Below are positions 15,851-23,673 of a DNA stretch of 39,726 nucleotides, one piece after another. This DNA comes from Dokdonella_A sp937902695 (GTDB taxonomy: Bacteria; Pseudomonadota; Gammaproteobacteria; Xanthomonadales; Rhodanobacteraceae): positions 1 to 39,726 of the forward strand of contig JBEHYO010000025.1 in assembly GCA_048498135.1 (NCBI GenBank), written 5' to 3'. The position numbers and the translations under genes are program-made. Below the pieces are notes generated by a model. The model did not search any database, was not told the DNA's origin, and worked only from the letters and a program-made list of their open reading frames with translations. Each line of letters starts with the position of its first letter. The stretch's first letter is position 1.

Positions 15851-15875
15851 AGTATAGGACGGCGCGCAATCGCGC
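15851..15875 (-). promoter_or_regulatory. Possible marR promoter -10 with adjacent inverted repeat
   Basis: On the minus strand TATACT (15856-15851) is a good -10 about 30 nt before the regulator ATG, but the -35 is poor. Immediately upstream, GCGCG-CAAT-CGCGC (15862-15875) is an inverted repeat where an autorepressing MarR dimer could bind. Confidence 0.4.
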
Positions 15876-15900
15876 GACTTTGCTGCGGCAGAGCTCGCCG

Positions 15901-15929
15901 GTGACCCGCCGTGGACCATCCCCTACAAT
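15901..15929 (+). promoter_or_regulatory. Sigma-70-like promoter of gmk
   Basis: GTGACC (15901-15906) and TACAAT (15924-15929) are separated by 17 nt, about 60 nt upstream of the gmk start. The -10 is one mismatch from consensus. Confidence 0.6.
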
Positions 15930-15986
15930 GGCGGCGGGAAGTGAGGTGCGCATGCATTCGCCATCGGGTCCGCGCGTGGGCACGCC

Positions 15987-16604
15987 ATGAGCGGAACCCT
16001 CTACATCGTCGCCGCGCCGTCGGGTGCCGGCAAATCGAGTCTCGTCAATGCGCTCCTCGAGCGCGAGCGCGACATCGTGCTGTCGATTTCGCACACGACG
16101 CGGCCGCCGCGACCCGGCGATGTCGACGGCGGGCACTATCACTTCGTCAATCGCGGCGTGTTCGAGCGGCTGATCGCCGCCGACGCGTTCCTCGAGCACG
16201 CCGAAGTGTTCGGCAATCTCTATGGCACGTCGCGCAGGGCCGTCGAGCCTTTGCTGGAGCAGGGCCGCGATGTCCTGCTCGAAATCGACTGGCAGGGCGC
16301 GCGCCAGGTGCGCGAGGTCATGCCCGACTGCGTCAGCATCTTCATCCTGCCGCCGTCGCGCGAGGAGCTCGAGCGCCGGCTGCGCACGCGCGCGGCCGAC
16401 AGCGCGATCACGATCGCGCGCCGGCTCGCCGAATCGCGCGACGAGATCGCTCACGTCGCGGATTTCGATTATGTCGTCGTCAACGACCAGTTCGCCGATG
16501 CGCTCGGCGACCTGCGCTCGATCGTGACGACGCGACGCCTCCGGCGCGAGGCGCAGACCCGGCGCCACGCGGCACTGATCGCCGACCTGCTGAAACCGGA
16601 GTGA
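15987..16604 (+). CDS. gmk: Guanylate kinase
   Basis: A 205-residue cytoplasmic enzyme that phosphorylates GMP and dGMP with ATP, essential for GTP supply. The P-loop APSGAGKSS lies at residues 9-17. The GMP-binding segment has SISHTTRPPRPGDVDG, then HYHFV and YGTSRRAV, and the core has VLLEIDWQGARQV. Length is typical. In many gammaproteobacteria gmk is followed by rpoZ and spoT. Here the mla cluster separates them, and the MarR/cox block lies on the other side. Confidence 0.96.
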   Translation: MSGTLYIVAAPSGAGKSSLVNALLERERDIVLSISHTTRPPRPGDVDGGHYHFVNRGVFERLIAADAFLEHAEVFGNLYGTSRRAVEPLLEQGRDVLLEIDWQGARQVREVMPDCVSIFILPPSREELERRLRTRAADSAITIARRLAESRDEIAHVADFDYVVVNDQFADALGDLRSIVTTRRLRREAQTRRHAALIADLLKPE

Positions 16605-16691
16605 ATGCGTCGGGGCGTCCTTAACACGGCTGCCGCCGCTTCGGCTAAGGTAGCGGCCGCCGCGCATGCGGCTGCACCGGAAACCTTTTGC

Positions 16692-17522
16692 GTGAGCGAG
16701 AGCCCCACAGCCGCTGGCCCGGCGCTGGTCGAAGTGCGCGGTCTTCGCACGTCGCTCGGCGGCAAGGTCATTTTCGACGGCGTCGATCTCGACATCGCGC
16801 GCGGGAAGATCACGGCGATCATGGGGCCGAGCGGCACGGGCAAGACGACGCTGCTGCGCCACATCACCGGCCAGCTCGCGCCCGACGCGGGCGAGATCCG
16901 CGTCGACGGCCACAACGTGCCCACGCTCGCGCGCGGCGAGCTGTTCGATCTTCGCGAGAGGATCGGCTTTCTTTTCCAGAACTCGGCGCTGCTGACCGAT
17001 TTCACTGTGTTCGAGAACGTCGCGTTTCCGCTGCGCCAGCACCTCAAGCTGCCGGAGGATCTCCTGCGCAACATCGTGCTGACGAAGCTGCAGGCAGTCG
17101 GCCTGCGCGGCGCGGCCGGGCTGATGCCGGCTGAGCTGTCGGGCGGCATGGCGCGACGCGTCGCGCTGGCGCGCGCGATCGTTCGCGACCCAATGCTGAT
17201 CCTCTACGACGAGCCGTTCGTCGGCCTCGATCCGATCGCGCTGAACCAGGTGCTGAAACTGATCCGCACGCTCAACGACACGCTCGGCATTACGAGCGTG
17301 CTCGTCGCGCACGAGTTCGCGGCCGTGTCACGCGTCACCGACGAGGTGTACCTGATCGCGGGCGGCAAGGTTGCCGCGCGCGGCGCGCCGGCCGAGCTCG
17401 CGCGCGGCGAGTCGCCGTGGACGCGCCAGTTCTTCGGCGGCGATGCCGACGGCCCGGTGCCGTTCCACTACCCGGCGCGCGACTACGCGCTCGATCTCGG
17501 CTTCCCGGCGGCGCGCCCATGA
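16692..17522 (+). CDS. mlaF: MlaF, ATPase of the Mla phospholipid transporter
   Basis: A 276-residue ABC ATPase that powers lipid trafficking by the inner-membrane MlaFEDB complex. Walker A is GPSGTGKTT (45-53). The Q-loop is FLFQNSALL, the signature LSGGMARRVALARAI and Walker B LILYDEPF. The switch is a VAHE motif. The LSGGM signature and a QNSALLTDFTVFENV segment are typical of Mkl/MlaF proteins. GTG 16692 was chosen because family members begin shortly before LVEVRGL. An in-frame ATG at 16605, directly after the gmk stop, would add 29 Ala-rich residues and cannot be excluded. It overlaps mlaE by 4 nt. Confidence 0.92.
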   Translation: MSESPTAAGPALVEVRGLRTSLGGKVIFDGVDLDIARGKITAIMGPSGTGKTTLLRHITGQLAPDAGEIRVDGHNVPTLARGELFDLRERIGFLFQNSALLTDFTVFENVAFPLRQHLKLPEDLLRNIVLTKLQAVGLRGAAGLMPAELSGGMARRVALARAIVRDPMLILYDEPFVGLDPIALNQVLKLIRTLNDTLGITSVLVAHEFAAVSRVTDEVYLIAGGKVAARGAPAELARGESPWTRQFFGGDADGPVPFHYPARDYALDLGFPAARP

Positions 17523-18313
17523 GCAGCGTCCTGAAGCCGGACAAAGCGCCGCGCAAGAACGAGCCTTCGATGCTCGGTGAAGGGCTCGCGCAGATCGGCG
17601 CGTGCACGCTCTTCCTGCTGTCGATCCTCGCCGCAATTCCGAAAAGCCTGAGGCACATCAAGGAGACGATCCGGCAGATCTGGTTCGTCGGCGCGATGAG
17701 CCTCGTGATCATCATGACCTGCGGGCTCTTCGTCGGCATGGTGCTCGGCCTGCAGCTCTACTACGTGCTGTCGATCTTCGGCGGCACCGCGGCGCTCGGC
17801 ACGGTCGTTTCGCTTTCGCTCTATCGCGAGCTCGGGCCGGTCGTGACCGCGCTTCTGTTCGCGGGGCGCGCCGGCACGTCGATGACGGCCGAGATCGGCC
17901 TCATGCGCGCGACCGATCAGCTCGCGGCGATGGAGATGATGGCCGTCGATCCGATGGCCTATGTCGCCGCGCCGCGGTTCCTCGCCGGCCTGATCGCGAT
18001 GCCGCTGCTCGCCTGCGTGTTCAACGCGCTCGGCATCTTCGGCGCGCATCTGGTCGGCGTCACCTGGCTCGGGCTCGACAACGGCACGTTCTGGTCGAAC
18101 ATGACCTCGAGCGTCGACGTCTGGAAGGATGTCGTGAACGGCGTCTGGAAGAGCTGCGCGTTCGGCGCAGTCGTCGCGCTGATCGCGGTGTTCCAGGGCT
18201 ACACGACGCCGCCGACGAGCGAAGGCGTCGCATACGCGACGACGCGCACGGTCGTGTTCTCGTCGATCGTCGTGCTCGCGCTCGATTTCGTCATGACCGC
18301 ATTCCTGATGTGA
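17519..18313 (+). CDS. mlaE: MlaE, permease of the Mla phospholipid transporter
   Basis: A 264-residue inner-membrane permease with five to six helices. Conserved features are SLVIIMTCGLFVGMVLGLQ, SLSLYRELGPVVTALLFAG and RAGTSMTAEIGLMRATDQL followed by AMEMMAVDP; the last three are the core signature of the MlaE/Ttg2B family. ATG 17519 overlaps the mlaF stop as ATGA. Two copies should pair with MlaF, MlaB and a hexamer of MlaD. Complete length. Confidence 0.95.
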   Translation: MSSVLKPDKAPRKNEPSMLGEGLAQIGACTLFLLSILAAIPKSLRHIKETIRQIWFVGAMSLVIIMTCGLFVGMVLGLQLYYVLSIFGGTAALGTVVSLSLYRELGPVVTALLFAGRAGTSMTAEIGLMRATDQLAAMEMMAVDPMAYVAAPRFLAGLIAMPLLACVFNALGIFGAHLVGVTWLGLDNGTFWSNMTSSVDVWKDVVNGVWKSCAFGAVVALIAVFQGYTTPPTSEGVAYATTRTVVFSSIVVLALDFVMTAFLM

Positions 18314-18321
18314 GATAGCCA

Positions 18322-18876
18322 GTGAACCAGCGACGTTCCTACCAGATCGGCACCGGGCTTTTCATCGTGCTCGGCTTCGCCGCGCTTGCGTATCTTGCGA
18401 CGCAGACGACGTCGGTCGCGAACTTCCAGCAGGGTCCGAGCTACACGCTGAAAGGCCGCTTCACGAACGTCGGCCAGCTGAAGCTTCGCGCGCCGGTCAA
18501 GATCGCCGGCGTCCGCATCGGATCGGTCAAGGCGATCGACCTCGATGCGCAGCGGCTCGACGCGGTCGTGCAGCTTTCGGTCGACAACCGTTTCAAGGAA
18601 GTGCCGGACGATTCGGCGGCCGCGATATTCACCAGTGGTTTATTGGGCGACCAGTACGTTTCGATCCAGCCCGGCGGCTCGCCGGCGATGATGAAGGACG
18701 GCGACGAGTTCGTGCTGACGCAGTCGTCGATCCAGCTCGAAGACCTGATCGGCAAGTTCCTCGTCGGCGGCGGTCCGTCGAAGCCGGGCGAGCAGCAGGG
18801 CGACACGAAACCCGACGCACCCAGGAACGAAGCCGGCACGCCCGCCGAGCAGAAGCCCACGGACACGAAACACTAG
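18322..18876 (+). CDS. mlaD: MlaD, MCE-domain lipid-binding subunit
   Basis: A 184-residue protein with one N-terminal membrane helix (IGTGLFIVLGFAALAYLA) and a periplasmic MCE domain (about 40-120) containing FTNVGQLKLRAPVKIAGVRIG, shown here only as the domain core, and a SGLLGDQYVSIQPGG hydrophobic loop. MlaD hexamers form the lipid-binding ring above MlaE. The C-terminal 40 residues are hydrophilic and Pro/Gly/Lys-rich. Translation begins at GTG 18322, 8 nt after the mlaE stop. Confidence 0.94.
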   Translation: MNQRRSYQIGTGLFIVLGFAALAYLATQTTSVANFQQGPSYTLKGRFTNVGQLKLRAPVKIAGVRIGSVKAIDLDAQRLDAVVQLSVDNRFKEVPDDSAAAIFTSGLLGDQYVSIQPGGSPAMMKDGDEFVLTQSSIQLEDLIGKFLVGGGPSKPGEQQGDTKPDAPRNEAGTPAEQKPTDTKH

Positions 18877-18887
18877 GAGCACTTTCC

Positions 18888-19541
18888 ATGCTGCGCATTT
18901 TCGGTATCGCGCTCGCGCTCGTCATGGGCGCGGCCGCGAGCAACGGCGCCGTCGCACAGACGGCCGCATCGGCCGGCGGAGCGCCGGATCAGATCGTGCA
19001 GGGCATCGCCGACGATCTCGGCAAGGCGATCGAAGGCCACCAGGCGGAGCTCAAGAACGACCGCGAGAAGCTCCTGAAGCTGATCGACGGCATCCTGCTG
19101 CCGCACTTCGACATCGATTACGCCTCGATCCTCGTGCTCGGCCAGTCGGCGCGTACGGCGACGCCGGAACAGCGCGCGCGTTTCGCGAAGGCCTTCTACA
19201 ACTCGATCGCGCACCGCTATGCCGAGGGGCTCCTCAACTACACGAAGGGCCGGGTGCGCGTGCTGCCGTCGAAGGGCGATCTCAACGAGAAGCGCACGAT
19301 CGTCCGCACCGAGGTCGTGCTCGACGACGGCAAGACGCTGCCGGTCGACTACGCATTCCGCAAGACGCAGGACGGCTCGTGGAAGGCCTACGACGTGATC
19401 ATCGAAGGCATCTCGTACATCACGAACTATCGCAACCAGGTCGGCGCCGAGATCGCCAAATCCGGCCTCGATGCGCTGATCACGCGGCTCGAGACGCAGG
19501 GCGAAAAGACGCTCGAGACGATGGAGCAGGAGCAGAAGTGA
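18888..19541 (+). CDS. mlaC: MlaC, periplasmic phospholipid shuttle
   Basis: A 217-residue secreted protein with a signal peptide ending near residue 24 (NGAVAQ). The mature part matches the MlaC/Ttg2D family: LLKLIDGILLPHFDIDYAS, TPEQRARFAKAFYNSI, VDYAFRKTQDGSWKAYDVI and SYITNYRNQVGAEI. It ferries phospholipid between the outer-membrane MlaA complex and the inner-membrane MlaFEDB complex. AGGAG precedes ATG 18888. It overlaps mlaB by 4 nt. Confidence 0.95.
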   Translation: MLRIFGIALALVMGAAASNGAVAQTAASAGGAPDQIVQGIADDLGKAIEGHQAELKNDREKLLKLIDGILLPHFDIDYASILVLGQSARTATPEQRARFAKAFYNSIAHRYAEGLLNYTKGRVRVLPSKGDLNEKRTIVRTEVVLDDGKTLPVDYAFRKTQDGSWKAYDVIIEGISYITNYRNQVGAEIAKSGLDALITRLETQGEKTLETMEQEQK

Positions 19542-19849
19542 GCCGCGCGCCCGACGCACTGCGCATCGAGCGCGCAGACGCGGCGCACGTGCGCATCGCC
19601 GGCGAGATCGGGTTCGCCAATGCGGCCGACGCCGTGGCGCGGACGGGAGAATTGTTCGCCGGAAATGCGGACGTGACGGCCGATCTCTCGGCGCTGACGC
19701 GCGCCGACAGCGCCACGCTCGGCGTGCTGCTGCTCTGGGCCGCGACGGCGGCCGTGCGCGGCATCCGGCTTCGCTTCGCGAACGCGCCGCAGGGCCTCAG
19801 GGCGCTCGCGCATCTTTGCGATGCGGAGCCGTTGCTCGGACTCGCCTGA
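19538..19849 (+). CDS. mlaB: MlaB, STAS-domain subunit of the Mla transporter
   Basis: A 103-residue STAS-domain protein. The core ADVTADLSALTRADSATLG includes the Asp-Ser pair near the helix that docks on the ATPase, followed by LLLWAATAAVRGIRLRF and a C-terminal ALAHLCDAEPLLGLA. MlaB binds MlaF and is needed for its stability and ATPase activity. GTG 19538 overlaps the mlaC stop as GTGA. The small size and last position in mlaFEDCB fit the family. Confidence 0.88.
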   Translation: MSRAPDALRIERADAAHVRIAGEIGFANAADAVARTGELFAGNADVTADLSALTRADSATLGVLLLWAATAAVRGIRLRFANAPQGLRALAHLCDAEPLLGLA

Positions 19850-19855
19850 TGTTCG

Positions 19856-19952
19856 CCTCTCCCGTTCGCGGGAGAGGCTGCCCGCAGGGGCGTGAGCGAA
19901 GCGGAGCGGCGAACCAGGACTGCCCCACCTAATCCTCTCCCGCAAGCGGGAG
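19856..19952. repeat. Pair of REP-like hairpins between convergent mlaB and mlaA
   Basis: The first hairpin is CCTCTCCCG-TTCG-CGGGAGAGG (19856-19877), a perfect 9-bp stem with a TTCG loop. The second contains CTCCCGC-AA-GCGGGAG (19937-19952). Both share the CTCTCCCGC core of REP elements common in Lysobacterales intergenic DNA. They fill the gap between two convergent genes, where they may act as a bidirectional transcription barrier or stabilise mRNA 3' ends. There is no strong T-run. Confidence 0.72.
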
Positions 19953-19966
19953 CGGGGAAAGGCGCG

Positions 19967-20827
19967 TCAACCGTGTTGCGGTTGCGGTTGTTCCTTCGGC
20001 GGCTGCTGTTTCTGCTGCTTCTCGTACTGGTGCTGCTCCTCGAGCAGCTTGTCGACGTCGACGTCGTCCGTCGCACCTTGCATCTGTTCGATGACATCGG
20101 CCGGCGGCGTGCCGTCGTAGATCTCGTAGAGCCGGCGCTGCCGGTACGCGTCGCGGTAGAACACGTACGGATCGTAGACGCCTTCGAGCAGGCTCTCGGC
20201 CTCGATGCCGCGCGCGCGCAGCGTCACCAGATAGAAGATATTCGGCAGGTATTCGGCGTTGTACCGGAAGTCGTGCTCGTTCACGTACCACTGCAGCGGA
20301 TCGAAGTACTGATCGACCGGCAGGCGCCAGACGTCGCGCACGGTGGTCGAGCCGACGAACGGCAGCACCATGTAGGGGCCTTCCGGCAGCCCCCACTTCG
20401 CCAGCGTGACGCCGAAATCGGTCTCGTCGAGCGGCAGGTTCAACTCGCTCGCCGGGTCGAAGAGGCCCGCGAAGCCGAGCGTCGTATTGACGAGGAATCG
20501 CCCGGTGCTCTTGGCGGCCCTGCGCGGATCGCCCTGCAGCACGTTGTTGGCGATCGTGATCGGCATCTTGATGTTGTCGTAGAAATTGCTGACGACGCGC
20601 CGCACGTTGGGCGACGTGACCTTGCGGTAGCCGGATGCGACCGGACGGATCACGGCCTTGTCGGCCGCGTCGTTGAACGCGTACATCTTGCGGTTGAAGC
20701 CTTCCCAGGGGTCGTCGGTGCGGGGCTTGGCGACCGTGCAGCCGCCCAGCGCGAGCAGGAGCAAACCGGGCACAAACCAGCCGGACAGGCCCGCTCCAAG
20801 GCCTTTACGTAGGACAATCAATCGCAT
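19967..20827 (-). CDS. mlaA: MlaA (VacJ) outer-membrane lipoprotein
   Basis: A 286-residue lipoprotein. A long signal ends in the lipobox L-A-L-G-G-C30. The VacJ domain follows, with DPWEGFNRKMYAFNDAADKA, FYDNIKMPITIANNVLQGD, TTLGFAGLFDPASEL, WGLPEGPYMVLPF and STTVRD. MlaA removes phospholipid from the outer leaflet of the outer membrane and hands it to MlaC. Here it is convergent with mlaFEDCB rather than inside that operon, so it has its own promoter. The last 30 residues are strikingly Gln/Pro/Lys-rich (QQKQQPPKEQPQPQHG). ATG 20827 gives the full signal peptide. Confidence 0.94.
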   Translation of the reverse strand: MRLIVLRKGLGAGLSGWFVPGLLLLALGGCTVAKPRTDDPWEGFNRKMYAFNDAADKAVIRPVASGYRKVTSPNVRRVVSNFYDNIKMPITIANNVLQGDPRRAAKSTGRFLVNTTLGFAGLFDPASELNLPLDETDFGVTLAKWGLPEGPYMVLPFVGSTTVRDVWRLPVDQYFDPLQWYVNEHDFRYNAEYLPNIFYLVTLRARGIEAESLLEGVYDPYVFYRDAYRQRRLYEIYDGTPPADVIEQMQGATDDVDVDKLLEEQHQYEKQQKQQPPKEQPQPQHG

Positions 20828-20984
20828 TGGCTATGTATCGAAGGCGCGCGAAGCGCGTTTCGTCCTTGTCGTGTGGCGATCCCCGCGGCACAAGGCTACG
20901 CGAAAAATCCGCGAGGTAACATAAACCCGATTTGAACGCGCGCCCGGCATTCCATGGAGGGCGGCCGGGGCCGGATCAAGGGCC

Positions 20985-21004
20985 GCGGCGGCTTTTGCCG
21001 CCGC
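20985..21004. repeat. GC-rich perfect stem-loop in the mlaA/rpoZ divergent region
   Basis: GCGGCGGC-TTTT-GCCGCCGC forms an 8-bp perfect stem about 15 nt upstream of the rpoZ -35. It reads equally well on both strands. Because the flanking genes diverge, it is not a terminator for either; a role in the mlaA leader or in insulation is possible. Nothing else was recognised in 20828-21015. Confidence 0.45.
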
Positions 21005-21015
21005 CGGCCGCTTGT

Positions 21016-21045
21016 TTGCACTGCACAATTGCGCGAAGCTACAAT
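21016..21045 (+). promoter_or_regulatory. Sigma-70-like promoter of rpoZ-spoT
   Basis: TTGCAC (21016-21021) and TACAAT (21040-21045) are 18 nt apart, about 55 nt before the rpoZ ATG. Both hexamers are close to consensus. Confidence 0.68.
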
Positions 21046-21100
21046 AGGCCTCATATAACGTCCTGAATTGACGTTTCTTTTTTCCGGAGCATTCGAAAAG

Positions 21101-21394
21101 ATGGCACGCATTACCGTGGAAGACTGCCTCGAAGTCGTGAACAACCGCTTCGAGCTCGTCCTGATGGCGACCAAGCGCGCGCGCCAGGTCGCCAAGGGCG
21201 CGCAGGCGAACGTCGTCGGTGACAACGACAAGCCGACCGTGATCGCGCTGCGCGAGATCGCCGAGCGCAAGGTCGACCAGGCGCTGATCGACGAGATCGA
21301 TCGCCAGGAGAAAGAGAAGAAGGAGCGCGAGGCGCTCGAGTGGGCCGCCGCCGAAGTCGACGACGACCTCTCCAAGGGTGGCGACGACCTGTGA
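21101..21394 (+). CDS. rpoZ: RNA polymerase omega subunit
   Basis: A 97-residue protein starting MARITVEDCLEVVNNRFELV, the near-invariant N-terminus of omega in gammaproteobacteria. NDKPTVIALREIAERKV and an acidic C-terminal tail (EVDDDL) follow. Omega helps assemble the beta-prime subunit and forms part of a ppGpp site on polymerase, which fits its neighbour spoT. ATG 21101 was preferred to an upstream in-frame ATG at 21068 on family alignment. GGAG is somewhat distant (about 12 nt). Confidence 0.96.
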   Translation: MARITVEDCLEVVNNRFELVLMATKRARQVAKGAQANVVGDNDKPTVIALREIAERKVDQALIDEIDRQEKEKKEREALEWAAAEVDDDLSKGGDDL

Positions 21395-21466
21395 CGCCGA
21401 CGTACCGCCAGCACTGTACGGCGGGACATCGCGGGGCGGCCTGACGGCCGCGGCAGGGAGGCGGCC

Positions 21467-23632
21467 ATGCACGGCGCGGCCCTGACCGCTCCGACCGAGA
21501 CGACGAGCCCGCTGCCTGCCGATGTGCGCGGGCTCGAGCAGCGCCTTTCGGTTTATCTTCCGCCCGAGCAGGTGGCGCGCGTGCGCCGCGCATACGAAGT
21601 CGGCGCCGAGGCCCACGACGGCCAGACCCGCAAGAGCGGCGAGCCCTACATCACGCATCCGGTCGCCGTCGCCGGCATCCTCGCCGAGCTCGGCATGGAT
21701 GCCGAGACGATCATCGCGGCGATCCTGCACGACACGCTCGAAGACACCCAGCTCACCTCCGAGCAGATCACCGCGGAGTTCGGACCCACCGTCACCGAGC
21801 TCGTCGACGGCGTCACCAAGCTCGACAAGGTCCGCTTCCGCAGCCGCCAGGAAGCCGCCGCGGAAAGCTTCCGCAAGATGCTGCTGGCGATGGCGCGCGA
21901 TCTTCGCGTCATCCTGATCAAGCTCGCCGATCGCCTGCACAACATGCGCACGCTCGGCGCGATGGACGCCGATTCGCGCCGCCGCATCGCGCGCGAGACG
22001 CTCGACATCTACGCGCCGATCGCGCAGCGGCTCGGCATGAACCGCTTCAAGTCCGAGCTGCAGGATCTCGGCTTCCGCACGCTGTATCCCGATCGGCATC
22101 GCGTCATCGCGGCGCGCATCCGCTCGCTGCTCGGCAACCGTCGCGAGGCGATGTCGCGCATCGAGCACGCGCTCGACGCGCGGCTCGGCGGCGAGGGAAT
22201 CCCGCATCGCGTGATCAGCCGCATCAAGTCGCCGTATTCGATCTATTCGAAGATGAAGAGCGAGCACAAGTCGTTCGCGCAGATGATGGACGTCTACGGC
22301 TTTCGCGTCGTCGTCGACACGGTCGCGCACTGCTACCAGTCGCTCGGCGCTGTGCACGGGCTCTACAAGCCCCTCGAAGGGCGCTTCAAGGATTTCATCG
22401 CGATCCCGAAGGCGAACGGCTACCAGTCGCTGCACACGGTGCTGTTCGGGCCGTTCGGCGCGCCGATCGAGATCCAGATACGCACCGAGGACATGGACGC
22501 CGTCGCCGAGCGCGGCGTCGCCGCGCACTGGGTCTACAAGACCGACGCCTCGCCGGCGAACGCGGCGCAGAGCCGCGCGCGCGAATGGGTATCCGGGCTC
22601 GTCGATCGCGAAACGCAGACGCCCTCGTCGCTCGAGTTCATCGAGAACGTCAAGGTCGACCTCTTCCCCGACGACGTCTACCTCTTCACGCCGATGGGCG
22701 AGATCCTGTCGCTGCCGCGCAACTCGACGGCGCTCGATTTCGCCTACTTCGTCCACACCGACGTCGGCAACCACGCCGTTGCGGCGCGCGTCGACAAGAA
22801 GCTGGTGCCGTTGCGCACTCGTCTTTCGAGCGGCCAGACCGTCGAGATCATCACGGCGCCGTCGGCCGCACCGAGCCCGCAATGGCTCGAATGGGTCGTT
22901 TCGGGCCGCGCGCGCACCGCGATCCGCCAGCACCTCAAGCATCTGCAGCACGAGGACGCCGTCGATTTCGGCCACCGCATGCTCGATCGCGCGCTCGACG
23001 GCTTGGACAGCTCGCTCGAGGCGATTCCGCACCAGGTGCTCGACCGCTATCTCGCCGACAACAAGTTCAAGCGGCTCGAAGAGCTCCTCGCCGACGTCGC
23101 GCTCGGCAACCGCATGCCGGACGCCGTCGCACGCGCGCTGCTCTCGCAGCAGAACGCGACGCCGCGCAAGCGGCGCGCGCACAGCGAAGAGAAGATCCTG
23201 ATCACCGGCACCGAGCGCGGCGTGCTGACGTTCGGCAACTGCTGCCATCCGGTGCCGGGCGACGAGATCATGGGCTATCTCTCGGCGGGCAAGGGCATCG
23301 TCGTGCACAGGATCGAGTGCCCGAACGTGCCCGAGCTTTTGAAGAGTCCGGAGCGCATCGTCGAGATCGCCTGGGACGTCGGCGTGCGCGGCGATTACAA
23401 GGTCGAGCTCCGCATCGAAGTCGCCAACAAGCCGGGTGTGCTCGCGCAGGTCGCCGCCGCGATCGCCGATGCCGGATCGAACATCGAGAACGTCGAGTAC
23501 AAGGAGCGCGACGGCGTTTCGGCGATCCTGCTCTTCACGATCGAGGTCAAGAACAGGAAGCACCTTGCAGACGTCATGCGCCGCGTGCGGCGCCTGGCCG
23601 TGGTCAACGCCGTCCGGCGCCATCCGGTCTGA
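21467..23632 (+). CDS. spoT: Bifunctional (p)ppGpp synthetase/hydrolase SpoT
   Basis: A 721-residue RelA/SpoT homologue controlling the stringent response. In order: an HD hydrolase domain with H64 (YITHP) and an intact H88-DTLEDT motif; a synthetase domain (about 250-360) with RIKSPYSIYSKM, YGFRVVVDT, ANGYQSLHT and EIQIRTEDMD; a TGS domain (about 400-460, DVYLFTPMGEILSLPRN); a Cys-containing linker (FGNCCHPVPGD); and a C-terminal ACT domain (KPGVLAQVAAAIADAG). An intact HD motif argues for hydrolase activity, so SpoT rather than RelA. It lies 72 nt after rpoZ, the conserved rpoZ-spoT arrangement. Confidence 0.95.
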   Translation: MHGAALTAPTETTSPLPADVRGLEQRLSVYLPPEQVARVRRAYEVGAEAHDGQTRKSGEPYITHPVAVAGILAELGMDAETIIAAILHDTLEDTQLTSEQITAEFGPTVTELVDGVTKLDKVRFRSRQEAAAESFRKMLLAMARDLRVILIKLADRLHNMRTLGAMDADSRRRIARETLDIYAPIAQRLGMNRFKSELQDLGFRTLYPDRHRVIAARIRSLLGNRREAMSRIEHALDARLGGEGIPHRVISRIKSPYSIYSKMKSEHKSFAQMMDVYGFRVVVDTVAHCYQSLGAVHGLYKPLEGRFKDFIAIPKANGYQSLHTVLFGPFGAPIEIQIRTEDMDAVAERGVAAHWVYKTDASPANAAQSRAREWVSGLVDRETQTPSSLEFIENVKVDLFPDDVYLFTPMGEILSLPRNSTALDFAYFVHTDVGNHAVAARVDKKLVPLRTRLSSGQTVEIITAPSAAPSPQWLEWVVSGRARTAIRQHLKHLQHEDAVDFGHRMLDRALDGLDSSLEAIPHQVLDRYLADNKFKRLEELLADVALGNRMPDAVARALLSQQNATPRKRRAHSEEKILITGTERGVLTFGNCCHPVPGDEIMGYLSAGKGIVVHRIECPNVPELLKSPERIVEIAWDVGVRGDYKVELRIEVANKPGVLAQVAAAIADAGSNIENVEYKERDGVSAILLFTIEVKNRKHLADVMRRVRRLAVVNAVRRHPV

Positions 23633-23673
23633 GTTCCGCTTATGATCGCCGCTCGTTTCCGCGAGGGCATGCG

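Noticed and set aside
20985..21004. Terminator between mlaA and rpoZ
   Set aside because: The stem is perfect, but the genes diverge from this point, so neither would be terminated here, and no clean T-run follows.
20831..23623. Minus-strand frame of about 930 codons opposite spoT and rpoZ
   Set aside because: It covers two well-supported genes and the rpoZ promoter region; the product is shadow-like.
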